64,000 nt of DNA. Origin: Climacteris rufus (Eukaryota > Chordata > Aves > Passeriformes > Climacteridae). How positions within the stretch are numbered: the first letter of the stretch is position 1; each line of letters opens with the position of its first letter. The notes below the pieces were generated by a model, which had not been told where the DNA came from, did no database searches, and saw only the letters and a program-made list of their open reading frames with translations. The DNA lies in NCBI GenBank assembly GCA_013398175.1, contig VZRZ01003109.1, positions 213,417 through 277,416 of the forward strand. Direction: 5' to 3'. A program made the position numbers and the translations under genes. Shown piece after piece: positions 50,942-63,783 of the stretch.

Positions 50942-51560
50942 TGAGGTTTGTGCAGGTAGAATTGATACCCTCTGGATTGACCTTTGCATTATGCAGTGCT
51001 GGGGAAGCTGGTTTTCTGTCCAGCTTTTTCTGCAGATGGTCAGAGACATGGCTGGTGCTGTGTGTGGCTTTGTGGACTTCTGCTTCTGACAGTGGAACTG
51101 TATCCTGTGTGGATGGGAACTGTCCATTCTGAGCACACCCCTGACATGCTCACAAGTGTCTGGGTTTAGCTCTTCTCCTTTGGTGCACTGCTCTCTAAAC
51201 TGATATTCAGTTTGTATATAGAATCAAACAGTGGAAACCGAGGCCCAGTGTGGTTTGCTGGGTTTTTTGGGGGAAAAATGTACAATGTGCAGTATTACAA
51301 CTAATTACTGGTGAGGTTGGTGAAGAAGCCATATTTACTGGTGATGAAGTTTTTTTATTGTGCAGCATTAAATTACTGTAATATAGAAGCATCCTAGAGG
51401 GTGAAGAATTCAGTATTTCAAGATCTTTAAAATATTCAGAATTTTCTAGGAGTTCATATTCCTGGTAGTCATTGTATTTGAAGGGAATTGATTTTTGTTT
51501 CACTGAAATTGTAACCTTTATTCTTTCTCTAAACTTGTTAATAAAAATTCTGAGGTAAAA
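50942..51560 (+). other. GTF3C3: GTF3C3 3'UTR with poly(A) signal at 51540-51545
   Basis: After the TGA at 50939-50941, no further exon is seen. AATAAA at 51540-51545 is the first canonical signal, giving a 3'UTR of about 0.6 kb. Confidence 0.7.
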
Positions 51561-53423
51561 GATGTTTACTTATTCTCATCTAGCATATATCCTACTGAGC
51601 AGAACAAACCTAAAGCCATTTGGCATACACCTAATTTTAAGCAGCACAGTTTAATGAAGCTTTGCTAGTGCTCAGCCACCCCTTTGTCCTCTGAACAGCC
51701 ATTTGCTTCAAGGGGGAGGGTCTCTCATCACCACAAATAGTCTGGAGTCCTACCATATAAATGACAGTTTAGGGCCAAGTTTCTGGAGGCGCACAGTGAG
51801 CCAATTCCAGTGTGTCCTTGGGCTACCCCTAGGCTCCAGGGGCATGCAAGACTTTTCTCCCTACTAAACTAAACAAGTATTGCAAATAATATATACAGGT
51901 CCCACAGAAACAATACTTGCTTCCCTGGATCACAGAGGAGGTGGTGAACAGCTCTGTTGAAGCAGATCAGAGTACCACCACCTGTCCTGAAGCCAGGTTG
52001 TATTGACACCATGTGGAAGAGTAGGCCATGATGAAGATGAACTGGTCCTTGGTCTTGAAAACTGTCTGTATTATAATCATCTTCAGCATATTGTGACACA
52101 GGTCTTTTGTGCTAACTACTCTTTCCCCAGTCTGTTGTTCCACAGTAGGATAGGTTGAACAAATTCCAGTAATTCTTATGGAGGTAAGATGATGTGTGGT
52201 GTAACTTCACACACCTAATGGATTCTTTCTATGACCCTAAAATAGCCTGAGGCTTCTGTTCTCTCATGACCCACATATCATCTACCATTATAAGCAGCCA
52301 GTCCTGCCAGTTCCTCCCTGCCCCAGTCACGTCAGCATCCAGCCACAGGCACATGACTCTGCCTTCAGTAATTCACCTGAACCCTCTGCAAACCAGTCTT
52401 TGTTTTGATAGCACCTGCCAGGCTTTAGTCTAAAGCTGGTGAAAGAGAAGTGATGAAAGCAAACATGTAGCATATCAACAGCATACAGTTCCCAGTAATT
52501 ATAAATAAAGAGTAATTGTTTTGTTATAAATAGTAGTTTTAATATCAGCCTCACAATACAAAGAACCCCAGTCGAAAAGACAAGGTGAGAGGTATGAGCT
52601 AATTAAAATCAGATGTTAGGGCTTAAACCAGAATTCCGAGGTTCCCTATGCATGGGTGCCCTATGGGACCTTTTATCTCCAGGTGGCCTCAGCAATTCAC
52701 ACCTACCTGACTGTCAGATCAAGTAAAGTTCCAGATCTTCCCCTCCTGGGTGCTAGCAGGGAGTCTTCTGGCAGCAGGTGATGCGCTCCCAGGGCTGGGA
52801 ATCACCCAGTCAAATGAGCTCATTTCCTGTGCAGCTCACGTGGGCCTCTCCAGTGGTGAGCTGGAGGCCTGCTCTTTGCCCTGTGTCTCCAGGGAGGTGC
52901 CTCTGTCCTTCTCCTGGGAAAAGATGCACTGTTTTGTGAAGCTGATGAGTCTTTGGGGGATCTTTGTCATTACTAACGAAGAGATGAAGTTTTAGCAGTT
53001 TAATACCAACATCTCTAAAAAGCTAATTACTCGGCTATGCAAGAACTAATTATGGAGAAGGCTGACGAACCTACCCAAAGGAGGTAAGCATGGCTTCTGG
53101 AAGGGTGTCTGTAAAGGGCATGGACAAGGGAAGGGAAAGCCCTGAAGTGGAGGTGAGTGCAGAGGAAAAGAAACTAGCTGTTAACTTTCAGGTGAGTGTT
53201 TGGTTAATGAACATCAACCAAGCATGAAATATGTACAATACACTTTTTCTAAGTACAGAAACAGTCCCTTGAAGCTGTCCTGTACCTGTAATATTCTTTG
53301 CTGCTTCAATAGGTCTTTTGGCAAAAGAGGAGGAAACAAACTAAACCAGAAGAGGGATTCTGTTGTCCATCCCTTTGTGTAAAGAACTACAGAAGAAAGT
53401 CTAGAAAACTAAAATCCTGACTA
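51561..53423. other. Space between convergent genes; 3'UTR of the minus-strand gene in part
   Basis: No coding exon was recognised. On the minus strand an ATTAAA signal lies at 52999-53004, about 420 bases beyond the minus-strand stop at 53424. It could end that gene. Nothing else was recognised here. Confidence 0.5.
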
Positions 53424-53931
53424 CTAATAGGCTGCCAAATACCTCTCTGGTCTATTTTCTTTGCGTCCCTCTTTGAAATGAATGTGCTTGCTTTTTTTTA
53501 CCTCCTTTTTGGAGCTGCTCTCTTCAGGGCTCTTTGGCTCGTGTTTTTTCACAACTTGTAGCTGTAGGCTGTCAAACTTAGATATGAGCCACTGGTGAAT
53601 TGTAGGCCAGTTGTGATCTAGGCTAGACAGTGTAATTAGAACTGCAGAGAGAACAGTGACTGCATGCTGTGTTCCACGTTTGAGCTCTGCAAGAGGGGCA
53701 GGAACGGCACATCCTTCACATCCTTCCCCTGTATACAGGGATAGGAGCTCTGTGATGCCCTCTTGCATTGCTGTGAAAAGGAGTTGCCCTTCTCTCAGAG
53801 GGGTGGTGAAGTCAACATGGGTCTCCAACACACCATGAAATACAGAGGCATAGGAAACAGGGGAAAAATGGATGCTGAGTGTGACAAACTCCTGAGAAAA
53901 TTGAGGGAAGACTAACTTTGCCTCATGAATG
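53424..53931 (-). CDS. Terminal exon of an unidentified convergent gene
   Basis: Reading the minus strand, a TTTCTACAG acceptor is followed by 508 bases open to a TAG stop (168 codons plus one split base). A first segment of about 45 residues alternates hydrophobic and polar residues like beta strands (KLVFPQFSQEFVTLSIHF, then SYASVFHGVLETHVDF). A helical part follows (EGQLLFTAMQEGITELLSLY, and AVTVLSAVLITLSSLDHNW). The tail is Lys/Glu/Ser-rich. There is no transposon motif. In mammals the gene facing GTF3C3 at this end is CCDC150, but this sequence does not look like a coiled coil, so I do not assign that name. An alternative in-frame acceptor (TTTTCTCAG) exists 39 bases further in. No upstream exon was confirmed. 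Confidence 0.6.
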
Positions 53932-56674
53932 CTGTAGAAATACTCTCTTGCTATTAGGGTCTCTTTCTAATCATAGAACAATACTTGGACTGATAAAGCA
54001 GCATGTAAGACCTGAGGCTGGGGAACCTTTTTTTTTGTTTTTAATTATAATTTATGCTGGTTAATACACTATAAACATCTAAGCCCTTAGATTTTCACAC
54101 CAAACTACTACAGTAATCCACGCAAGCTATAATAATTTGGATATTGTGGTACACCTGTGCAAGAATGAGGTGATGCAAGGACAAATGATTCTCGGGGCAG
54201 GGGGTGTGGTGTGTGGTTTTGCATGGTGTCACATACAGTGACACAAGAGCAGCACAGGGGGACAATTTACTTGGCCACAACTTTTATTTGGTTGATTAAG
54301 ACAGATACCCCGAGCCTGATAAAAACAATAGGCTGTGGGGGTCAAAAGTTCTTTTTACAAACCCCACTAAATTGAAGTGGTTCATAGAAAAAGATGAAAA
54401 CTTTTTCTTGTAAAGCTGCTGCATGATAAATGCCACTTAGTTTCACTTAGTTGAAAAGGCCACCTGTGCACCTCACTCTTCACCAGAAGGTTACAGCTGA
54501 AATTGAAAGGGTTTCTTGGTGTGTATGCTGAATTAATATCCTGTTATCCAGCTTTTGCACATCGGTCTTAAGGAAAAGAGATGTGACAAAATAGCTCAGC
54601 TTGCTTTTAGTGCAGAAACAGAAAAGCATTTTTTAAAGTGGAACACACTAGGAGAGTGACAATGTCTCTTTGCCCAGAGCAGCTGTTTTATTTTTTCTGA
54701 GTCTCGTAACAGGAGAAGCAGGAATCATTTCTAACTCAGCCTTCCATAGAAATAATTCCAAGACAACAATTCATTTAGTTTTAATCTAAGTATGATGTCT
54801 TGGTCACTTGCGACTGTCACTACCATCAAACCCAGTACTATTGCACAAATACAGCTTTATTGCTCTCTTATTACCCATTCTGTGCTGTTTTAAGACAGGT
54901 GGAAATCTTTCCACCACTGTCCCCAATTCTATGACACAGGTCACCGTGAAGTAAAGCTTTACTTTCAGCTGATTTTTCATTACCACCATGGTTTGCTTCC
55001 GTCCTTATTAATTAGTAATTTTTTAATAAAGTTTTGTATGTTTCTCATCTTTCAATCGGTTTCTAACCGTCTATTTTGTTTTAATGCCCCCTGGTGGCTC
55101 TTGGCCATTCTACTCTTTTCACACATTAAGCAACTTAATTACCCCAAATCCTAGAGATGCTGCATCAACAGCATCTTGACTCCCAAAGGCAGTGTGAGCA
55201 GAATTTGAGATGATTTTTGTACAGAACTCTCTTAATATGTACTTGATACTACACAGATAAATTAGGTAGAGAAAATAAATAAGCACTTCCCTCCAAGTTA
55301 TGTACTGAAGAGCTCTGGTTAAGTAACCTTATCTTAGATGAACATAAACCCCAAGTTTCCCTTTTGTCACAGGTCAGTTTATTTGCTGTCAGACAGCTTA
55401 TCACTTGCACCTGCTGCTGGGCACACTGGGGAAAAATGAGCAGAAATCACCACCTTGTAGGAAAAACAAAGCAAAGAGCAACAAAAAACGTCCTGTTTCT
55501 CCTTGAATACTTCTTTTGCTTCAGGTATAGATTTTCAATTACATCAAACACTGAGACAGATTTAAAAAAACAAAATATCCAAATGGCATAAATTCTTCCA
55601 CAACAACTTAATTTTAGGAGCTGCTGCTTAAATTAGTACAATTGTCCAGATGGCCACAAGAAGGCCACTGTCCTAGAAGCTCAGCCAACAGGAATGGAGA
55701 GATGAAAGGAACCTTTGACAACAGGGAACAGAGAAGCAAAAAATAAGTAGAAGAATAAGGAGGCATGGACAGAATTAAAATAACTTAGTAAAGAATAAAA
55801 AAAAAGAAGCACACACTTTCAATGTTCTGAATGCTCTATTGATTCATATTTGTTATCTGAAGGAATATGACACAGGAGATCTATGTCAAGCAGAAAAAGA
55901 TCAGTATGTTACAGACTACTATACAAATGAAACTTTGATTATCAAATAACACATTCAAATGTGTTTCAGCTTCTTCTCCTTTAGTGTGGTGATGTTAAGA
56001 CCTTAGCAGCAGCTGAGTGTTTGTTGTGATCTCCAGTGTATGAAACTGGTCATTACATCTGTCACTGTAAAAACAAAACGAGAAAAGCACTGGTAGCACA
56101 TTACTAAGCTTTTACTCAACTTTTCTGGAACTGGTCAAGTATCCTGATCTAGGTGATTGAGACTAGCAAGAAATAATGGAATGGGAACAAGTTAAAAATG
56201 GGAATGAGGTGCCAATTGCAAATGAAGAGCAAAGTGATAAACCCCCTTTTTTTTGCCTACCTGCATGCTTTAGATTCCTTTTTTTTTCTGTCTGTAGGCA
56301 GAAAAAAAAACCTCTCTAACAGACATATTCTGTCCACCAGTTTCACAGTTTTTCCACAGTGTATTTTTTCCCGCACAGGCTACCCTGGCCAGCACAGGGC
56401 TAATGACTGGATGAGTAGCCAGTGTTTCTGGGCTCTCTGAGTGGAAGTCCTGTGTCATTTGCTCTGGGTGACCCTGCCTTGGCCGGGAAGGAGCGGAGAG
56501 AGAGGCTGGACTGGATGCTCCCCAGGGGTCCTCTCCAAGCCAGCGTGTTACAGCGGAGCACGGCGGTACCTGAGCGTCCTCAGGGGGTTAAGGGCGGCTC
56601 ACACCCCCCCAGGGAGCTGCGCCACAGGAGCATCAGCCTTCAGGCTAATGGCTGTTTTCATACCTGAGGAATCT

Positions 56675-56969
56675 GTTGCATATCAAATGATACGCAAGGG
56701 GGAATGGCTGGAAACTAAAACAGCGTAGGTTTAGATTGAATATTAGGAATATTTAGATTGAATCTTAGAAACTTCACTGTGAGGATGCTGAGGCGCTGGT
56801 GCAGATTGCCTGGAGAAGCTGTGGGTGTCCCACCCCTGGAAGTGGTCAAGGCCAGGCTGGATGGGGCTTTGAGCAATCTGGTCTAGTGAAAGGTGTCCCT
56901 GCTCATGACAGAGGAATTGGACCACAATGATTTTTAATGTCCTTTCCAGAGCAAGCCATTCTATGTTCA
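56675..56969 (+). mobile_element. CR1 LINE 3' end, sense, with internal duplication
   Basis: CR1 3' blocks in order: AGGGGGAATGGCTGG-type text, TTTAGATTGAAT, TTGCCTGGAGAAGCTGTGGG, GGTCAAGGCCAGGCTGGATG, and a single ATTCTATG at 56958-56965. A 22-base unit is duplicated in tandem at 56730-56773. A separate CR1-like scrap may lie at 56507-56560. Confidence 0.88.
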
Positions 56970-59070
56970 GTTTGGGCCCTAAGCAACCATGGTGTTTTAT
57001 ACTTGCAGCCACATGGCTTTCAGTCATTTAATACGGATATACACAACAGCAACCTTACTGAGTTACGCTGTCTCCATGTGCCGCTGAGGTGTTGGGCTTT
57101 CAAAATTGTACCCTTTTGGTTACTGAGCTTCATTTTCCTGCAGAGAGGCAAACTGATTTTCTAGCCTTCTGATTAGAACATACTTCTGTGAAACTGGAAA
57201 TGGGCTCTGAAGTGTAGGCAGCAAGTAGTACTGTTACAGCCATTAAGTATTAGATGTTCTGGGGATGCAAGCAAAAGGGTTTAAGATGTCTATCCTAGAG
57301 ATTTAGAACCTCCTTTTCACTTTGGGCAGCTCATATGGCTTCTAAGGGACATTTGTGTACAACTCAATTCTTGCCATGGATAGGGACCATGAACAAGTAA
57401 TTCGCAGCTGAGGATTTTGCTCAGGATCAGGCATTGCTCAACACGCAGTGTGACATCAAAGTACCTTTCAGCAACCCCTCTCTTGGGCTCAGCTTTTCCT
57501 GAAGCTTTTAATATGTGGAGGTAGTACTGTTGATAAAATATATATTTGGGGTGAACTGGTTTGTAGTGCAGGATGAGATGCTATTATTAAATATATATCT
57601 GGAATGGAGAAGTAGATTTTTTTAAAAATTTGAAGTTTGTCTATAGATGGCAGCAGAGAGGAACAATATTTATTGGAACCTCTAAATATGTTGACTATGC
57701 ATTTTATAATTTATGCAACTGCAGCTGGTGGCTCTCCATTAATGCTGAAAATGTTGCATTTTACTGCATTTTACTGATGAATATAATTATTTTGATTTAA
57801 GGATTGTTTGGCATGACTGTTTATTTTGGAGGAAGGGTTTGAGCTTTTCTGAGCGAAGAAGGTGACTATAGACAGGGCAACACTGCGTTTGATCACTGCT
57901 GTGTATGTAATATAAAGATCCTCAGCTGACATAAGGATGTCATTGCTCCACTTGAGAATTTGCTCCAGAAAGCCTTTGCCTGGGGGATGTTGCTAGGAGG
58001 CTTGTGAAGAAACGTAGGATGTGAGGGAATATAAAAAACACTTGGGAAAAAGGAGATTAAAATGATAAATTAAGTAACACTTAAATTTTTCACCTAAGAA
58101 CGGGATACATAAATAACATTGGTTTGGTTATAGTTCCTCACTAACTGTTGGTGTTGTATTAGGCTGGTCTTTCATGGGAGGATATTGATGCACTGGCAAC
58201 GTAGGGATGCCTAGTTTATGCCGTAGAATAGTAGGTATAGGAAGTGAGAACATAAAAGAGCAACTGATATGTAGGTCAAATGGAAACTATTTCAGAGATC
58301 CTTTCATGAGCTCAGGTAGGGTAACACTATTTGGCAGAAAGACAGCTAATTCTGACAGCACCTTATAAACTTTGAAACAAACAGATCAAATGCTATTCTT
58401 AATTTAGCGTGCATTAGGAGAACTGCTTGATTTGAGCTTTTTGTTCACATTCTTTATTTTGCTTTCAGACGTTGGTGTATAGTTCAATAAGAGTTACTTC
58501 ATATAAAAAAGTAGGAGTAAAGCATATATATCAAAACGTCTGTAGCATGTTTTCCATGGGAGACTTTTAAGATGACAGTGATGATCAAAGGAATGAGTGT
58601 TGAAAGTTGAAGTTAAACAATTAGATGTTCTTTTCTGCTCCAAATATACTGTCCAAAAGTTTCACAGGAGTAGACAAAATAACCTAAAAATAGTATTTTC
58701 TTTTCTTTTTAATGTTGCTTATATGGCAATAGGAGATGGGGCAGGCAGGTGCACTATAATGACAGCCCACCTACTTTTTTCTTCAAATCAGTATCCTTTG
58801 CTCTATGCTTTGCCACCCACATATATGCCTGATGGAATCATCATTGCTGTAAAAAGTTACAAGCTAAAATGGGATGGAAGAATGTTTTGATTTGTAGTTA
58901 AAAACATAAATATACTTTTGTTTCTTACCAAAATACCTGTGCTTTGTGGGATGTGTACAGCAGCTCACATATCTCAGTAAAGCTTTCATTGAAATTATAT
59001 ATAAACATCAGACAATTCATATAATGTTTTTATTATTTCTTCACAGTTACGGCTTCAGATTTGGGGTTTG

Positions 59071-59114
59071 TTCTTTTTTTTTGTTTGTTTGTTTGTTTTT
59101 TGTTTTTTTTTTGT
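59071..59114 (+). repeat. T-rich tract with GTTT repeats
   Basis: Long T runs flank four GTTT units. It is a simple low-complexity tract. Confidence 0.85.
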
Positions 59115-62100
59115 ATTGTCTCCTATTAGCTTTTTAGTCTGATTTCAAAATTTTCAGGGAATGGGCCTTTCCTTGGAAAGTTTTTCCATATTTCCCTAGA
59201 GCTCACTGCTTAAAGGTGCCTTTGTATGTTCCTTTCTTGTAATGACATTTATTTGTTATAGCCTTTTTCCTAGTCTGACAATGTCTTTTAATTTCTGCTT
59301 AGATTTGTTGTGTGTTTGTGGACATTTAAGTGCTACAGCTGTCATTAGTTAACAAACTTTTATTCCAGGATATGTGAAATACTTTCCTACTTCACAGTTG
59401 CATTGATCTTCTTTGAATTCCTTCTACTGTTTTGAGGTAGAACTGAAGTCTTTGTTCAAGGTAGGAGTCTGAGCTGCTGGCACTTTGGCAGTGCTTGTCT
59501 TTAGAATCCTTTTCATCTCACTCAATTACTTCCTTGTGCAGAACACTTTGGTAGGAAGGTAAATCAGAGAGCAAACACTCTTACAAGTATCTCTATTTTG
59601 GATTCCTTGGATGGTATGAAAGAATGCTGCAGCAGTAGGTGGAACTTGCAACTTTGAATTGAGAGGTGGGATAAATCAAATCTGCTAAATTGGGTCAGTT
59701 TGTCCATCCAGGTTAGCATTCTGCAAAGGGAGGTACTTTATAAGAGTAACAGCTTCCGCTCTATTCTGTCACTGCTCTAACTCTGCTTTCCCTGAGTGTT
59801 GCTTCAATAAGTTTATTCTGTTCTTCTAAATTGCCTTTTTTTATTTTATCAGATACAAGCTGTAGAAATTGTTAGCTGAAAGTTTCCTCTTCAGGATCCT
59901 TTGTGATTTTTCTTTGTCCTGTCTGCTCTGTTTAATCATGAACGAGATACTGACTTCTGAGTTTGCTTGGCCCGTGTTGCTGTACATCAACATACTTCAA
60001 TTCCTGTGCAACCACATATGTGGGGGTTTTATTTATTCTCATCACTTGCACAATGAGAAGGATATCAACATAAATGTGCTGAAAGAACTGTTCTTTGATC
60101 TGTCCTTAAAACTCTCCTATGTTGTCACATCTGCAGAACTTGGTGAGAATTGAGGTTATCAATGTATTTCTACCACTGTGAAGGTTTATTGACAGCAAGT
60201 CTGCACTTTATGCTGCCCAGTTTGTTTGCATCTGCCTGTTCTTAGTATCAAGATGTCAGGTCTTTGGGAGAGCTGGAGACCAGCTTTTGAGTAGAGTGTC
60301 ATGAAAAGATCATTCCTGGATTAGGGTTATTAGCTGCTATAGAGTTTTAGAGTAAGTATATTATTAGATATTTTACATAATAATATAGAATTATAAGTAT
60401 TCTATATAACATTTTTCCTTCTTTTTCTGATAGCAATACATGTATAATCCTTATTTATTATACCATAGAAAGAACAATGTTTTGTTTTATCTGTCTGTGC
60501 TTACCTACCTCAGATCTGCCCTCCATTTTCCCTCCTCCCCTGTTTTTTGTAGTGAGCTAGCACAATATTTCTTCAGTGAGAGCTTGGTCTCAGACGAGGA
60601 GGGATAATAATCAACAATGCAGGGGAACAATAGCAGAATCCTTAGATAGATTGTAGACTCAAGTCTACAATCAGAATTGCTGACAACTTAATCTTTTTCT
60701 TTTTTTTCAAGTATGGTATAAGACTTTTTATGCAAACCAGTGAACATGATGTGCTATTGAAGATGCTATTATATTAAAATATTACTCAGTAGAAGACAAC
60801 TTTATTTTTTCAGTTTTCTACTTGTCATTTTTATGACAGTGTAAAATAATATGCACTGCTAATACTCTGATTTATTTCAGTGGCTGTTTAGATATTGCAG
60901 GCTACTGAAGATTTTCTCACAGGGCTAACAGATGTCATGCAAAATGTAAAGGGGTCTCAAGCCAAGGGAAGCCAGCTGGGATACTTGAGGTTGTCTAAAA
61001 TGGTACTAGACACCTCTCTGTAAACAACCAAATTCCATTCACAATGTCCAAGAGAAAATTTGTGTGTATCGTAGCATGGGGAAAACGAACATGCTAGGGG
61101 ATTACTCTTGAATAATTTTATTGTTATTAAGGTCAGTTTTATGAAAACAGAATTCAGCCAGGTATGATTAATTTCTTTTGACTGTTTTACTGTCTGAGAT
61201 ATTTTCATAATAACATTAGCATCTTTAGAATGACAGATAAAGTCATGCTGAGAATTATGATTTTGAGGACATAGGCCTTAGGACCAAATAAACTAAACCC
61301 ATCAGATTTTGTGTGAAGACTTCGGTCTATAACAAAAAACATGTGAGGACATGATTCTGTCTGTATCTGTGTGTGTATACACATAAATGCAGAAAATATA
61401 GTAACAACTTTGTACCTAAGTTGTTATTCAACTAACTCTTCACACCTACGGAGTCACTCAGTACTTTTCTGTCCTATTGCTTTCTTCTAGAAGACTGGGA
61501 GTTTTGTGTGTTCTTGAGCCAAGACTGAAAGCTTCAAACAAAAGAAGTCTTGAACTTTGGTTGTGTATAAATACAGATCTGATTGATTCTCACACGTAAT
61601 TTATCTTCATGGTAAACCCCAGTAACTGTAGCTCAGAACACTGTCGGACACTTTTGAAATATAAATACAAGTTCTGCAGCTGTATTCTGGCTTTACCTTG
61701 TAGGCACATAAGAAGTCTCTAGTTAAAAGGTTGCAAAAATGAGGCTCGTGTTTCTCATGCTTTTGTTTTCCTTTCAGTATCTCACAATTTCAGTAATTAA
61801 ACTGATAACTTGCTGTATATATCATGTACAATGTTCTGGCTCTGAATGTTCATATTCTCTAAAAAATAGAGGATGACAGTCTTTTCTGCACAATTTTGTG
61901 AACAGAATAAATAACATTCTTCTCAAACTTCGTTGCAATAAGTATTCCAGTAGATAATTTACATATTTCTAGAGTGTAAATGCATATATAAGAAGTGTGG
62001 ATCACAAATACCAAAACTGGTGTTTTATCTGTATTCTATTAATTCCCTTGAAGAAAGGTCAGATAAGATGGCAGTATAAGTGGTATATGGGTTCTCAATC

Positions 62101-62723
62101 AGAACTCTCACTTTTGGAAATCAGTAAACAGGCTATCAAGCACTAGACCAATGGAAAATCAACACCTGGAAAATGTATCAATTTGCTGTCCAACTCTTCT
62201 CTGAAAACTCTGCAGAATATGAGATGGCATTTAGTCCTTTAGGAGTATGTAAAAGTCCTGTTGCTTTAAATAAAAATGTTTTTATAACATTCAGGTTTAC
62301 TTCAGCAAGTGCAATGATTTGCTAATTTTTAACTTCTGTGTACAGTAATTAGATATTAGAAGCACAAGAAATAATGACAACACTTTTCACTCTCAGATAT
62401 GGGAGCAGGACCAGCTTCTGTCTTTATTAGTTCATATCATCTTATCAGACAAGCTCCATATCTTCAGGGGTTTAGCATTAAAAACCTAATGTGGCCCTAG
62501 CCATTCTTTCTTTTAACCTTTCAGAGACAAATATCCTCTTTTCAGGCACTGAATGAACAGAATACAGAATTAAAGTGTAATCAAAGCGTCATTGTACGTG
62601 ACAAGTTAATGCCAAAATGTCAACAGATTTAAAGATGTATTACAAGTCTAAATGAAGTCTAAAGTAGTCCAACATGATAGTCCTGCAGTGACAGAAATGT
62701 TTGTCATTACCTCAGTTGTCAAT

Positions 62724-63029
62724 TGTCGCAATGGCACAATAAGGACACGGCAACACAGCTTGGTCCGTAGCAGAGCAGGGAGTGAGCCCCGTTTATTGTT
62801 CTGTTCCCTTTTTACAAGGTAGGAACCCAGGCAGATGATTCGCTAGGGTCCAAGCAGCTCCCGGGATGGTTGCCTGGGTTCTACACCACCCAAGTCAAGA
62901 CATATCATGTCTAGACCCACAACAGCTGTGGAAAACAACAGGTGCTTATCTTACTGTTTTTCATACCTTCCATGGGAAAGCAGGACTTTCTCACAAGCAG
63001 CCCTGGGCGGCAAGCTCCGGGCCGCTACA
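62724..63029 (-). mobile_element. Solo LTR of an avian endogenous retrovirus, antisense
   Basis: A 306-base block begins TG and ends CA, with short imperfect inverted ends (TGTCGC on the left, GCTACA on the right). On the minus strand it carries AATAAA followed by a GC-rich stretch, as in an LTR. It is distinctly GC-richer than its surroundings. No internal retroviral genes and no second LTR are present, so it is a solo LTR. A clean target-site duplication was not found. Confidence 0.72.
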
Positions 63030-63396
63030 GGCAATATTTGCAGCTCTTTCACTGAAATCAAAGGAAATCATACCAGAACATTTAATGCACTTAGGTTATA
63101 GAACAGTGACCTGCTCCCCTGCTGAGAAACAATATTTCATGTAAGAAAAGCATAGTGAATTCTGCTGGGTGTTTGAATCCATTTTAAACAGATTGTCAGT
63201 AGTACTCCTACAAACAGTAACATTCCCTCTTTACATCTGTGTAACTCAACAGTGTGAAACAATTGAATACATTTTGTGAAAATGAAAGGAAAAATCTGTT
63301 CTTTCTAGAGTTCTGTCTTTTCTCGTGCTTTAGGAGCTGGCAGTGGCTATGTTGATTTTCAATCTAAGAAAAACATTGCAAAAATGCAAAAAGATA

Positions 63397-63783
63397 TTAT
63401 ATATCTTTTATTGTTTTCCATATTATGACTTTCTGGCTACCTGGCTGAAAATTTGCAGTCAGAGTAGTAATATCACAAGGTCCAGTTGTTAAACCAATAG
63501 CAGTGCTCTTAGTAATATATGTTCCTATTTTTAAATTCAAAAATTGAAAGCTGTAAATCCTATTGAAGTGCTTTTTATAAACAGAATTAAATTTGAGTAA
63601 GGGTTTGCCTCTTGCATTAATGCCAGTGACACATAAGCTTAATGTATCTGCTGGCCTATTTTTGAAGGGAAGAGTCTCTAAGGGTAAGACACTGACGTGA
63701 TAGAAGAGGTAAATGACTGCTGTGATTACTGGAAGAATGACTTCTCCTTCAGAGCAAGTGACTGCAAAGCAGGAGAGCCCCAT
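63397..63783 (-). other. Weak candidate exon of the minus-strand gene (128-codon ORF)
   Basis: A minus-strand ORF begins near a good acceptor (CCTGCTTTGCAG, read on the minus strand). It holds a stretch such as LSLCVTGINARGKPLLKF that looks protein-like. A possible donor CAG|GTAGCC lies near its end. Length alone is not significant, because chance ORFs of similar size occur in this window. It would lie upstream of the exon at 53424-53931 in the same gene. No family was recognised. Confidence 0.25.

Noticed and set aside
53424..53931. Naming the convergent exon CCDC150
   Set aside because: Position fits mammalian synteny, but the translation lacks the heptad pattern of a coiled coil and I cannot recall a matching CCDC150 segment.
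58597..58890. 97-codon plus-strand ORF
   Set aside because: No recognisable domain, no splice context and no supporting neighbours.
59869..60153. 94-codon plus-strand ORF with hydrophobic stretches
   Set aside because: No acceptable splice sites or family pattern; its length is expected by chance in this AT-rich DNA.
62866..63144. 92-codon plus-strand ORF
   Set aside because: It overlaps the antisense solo LTR and is a by-product of its composition.
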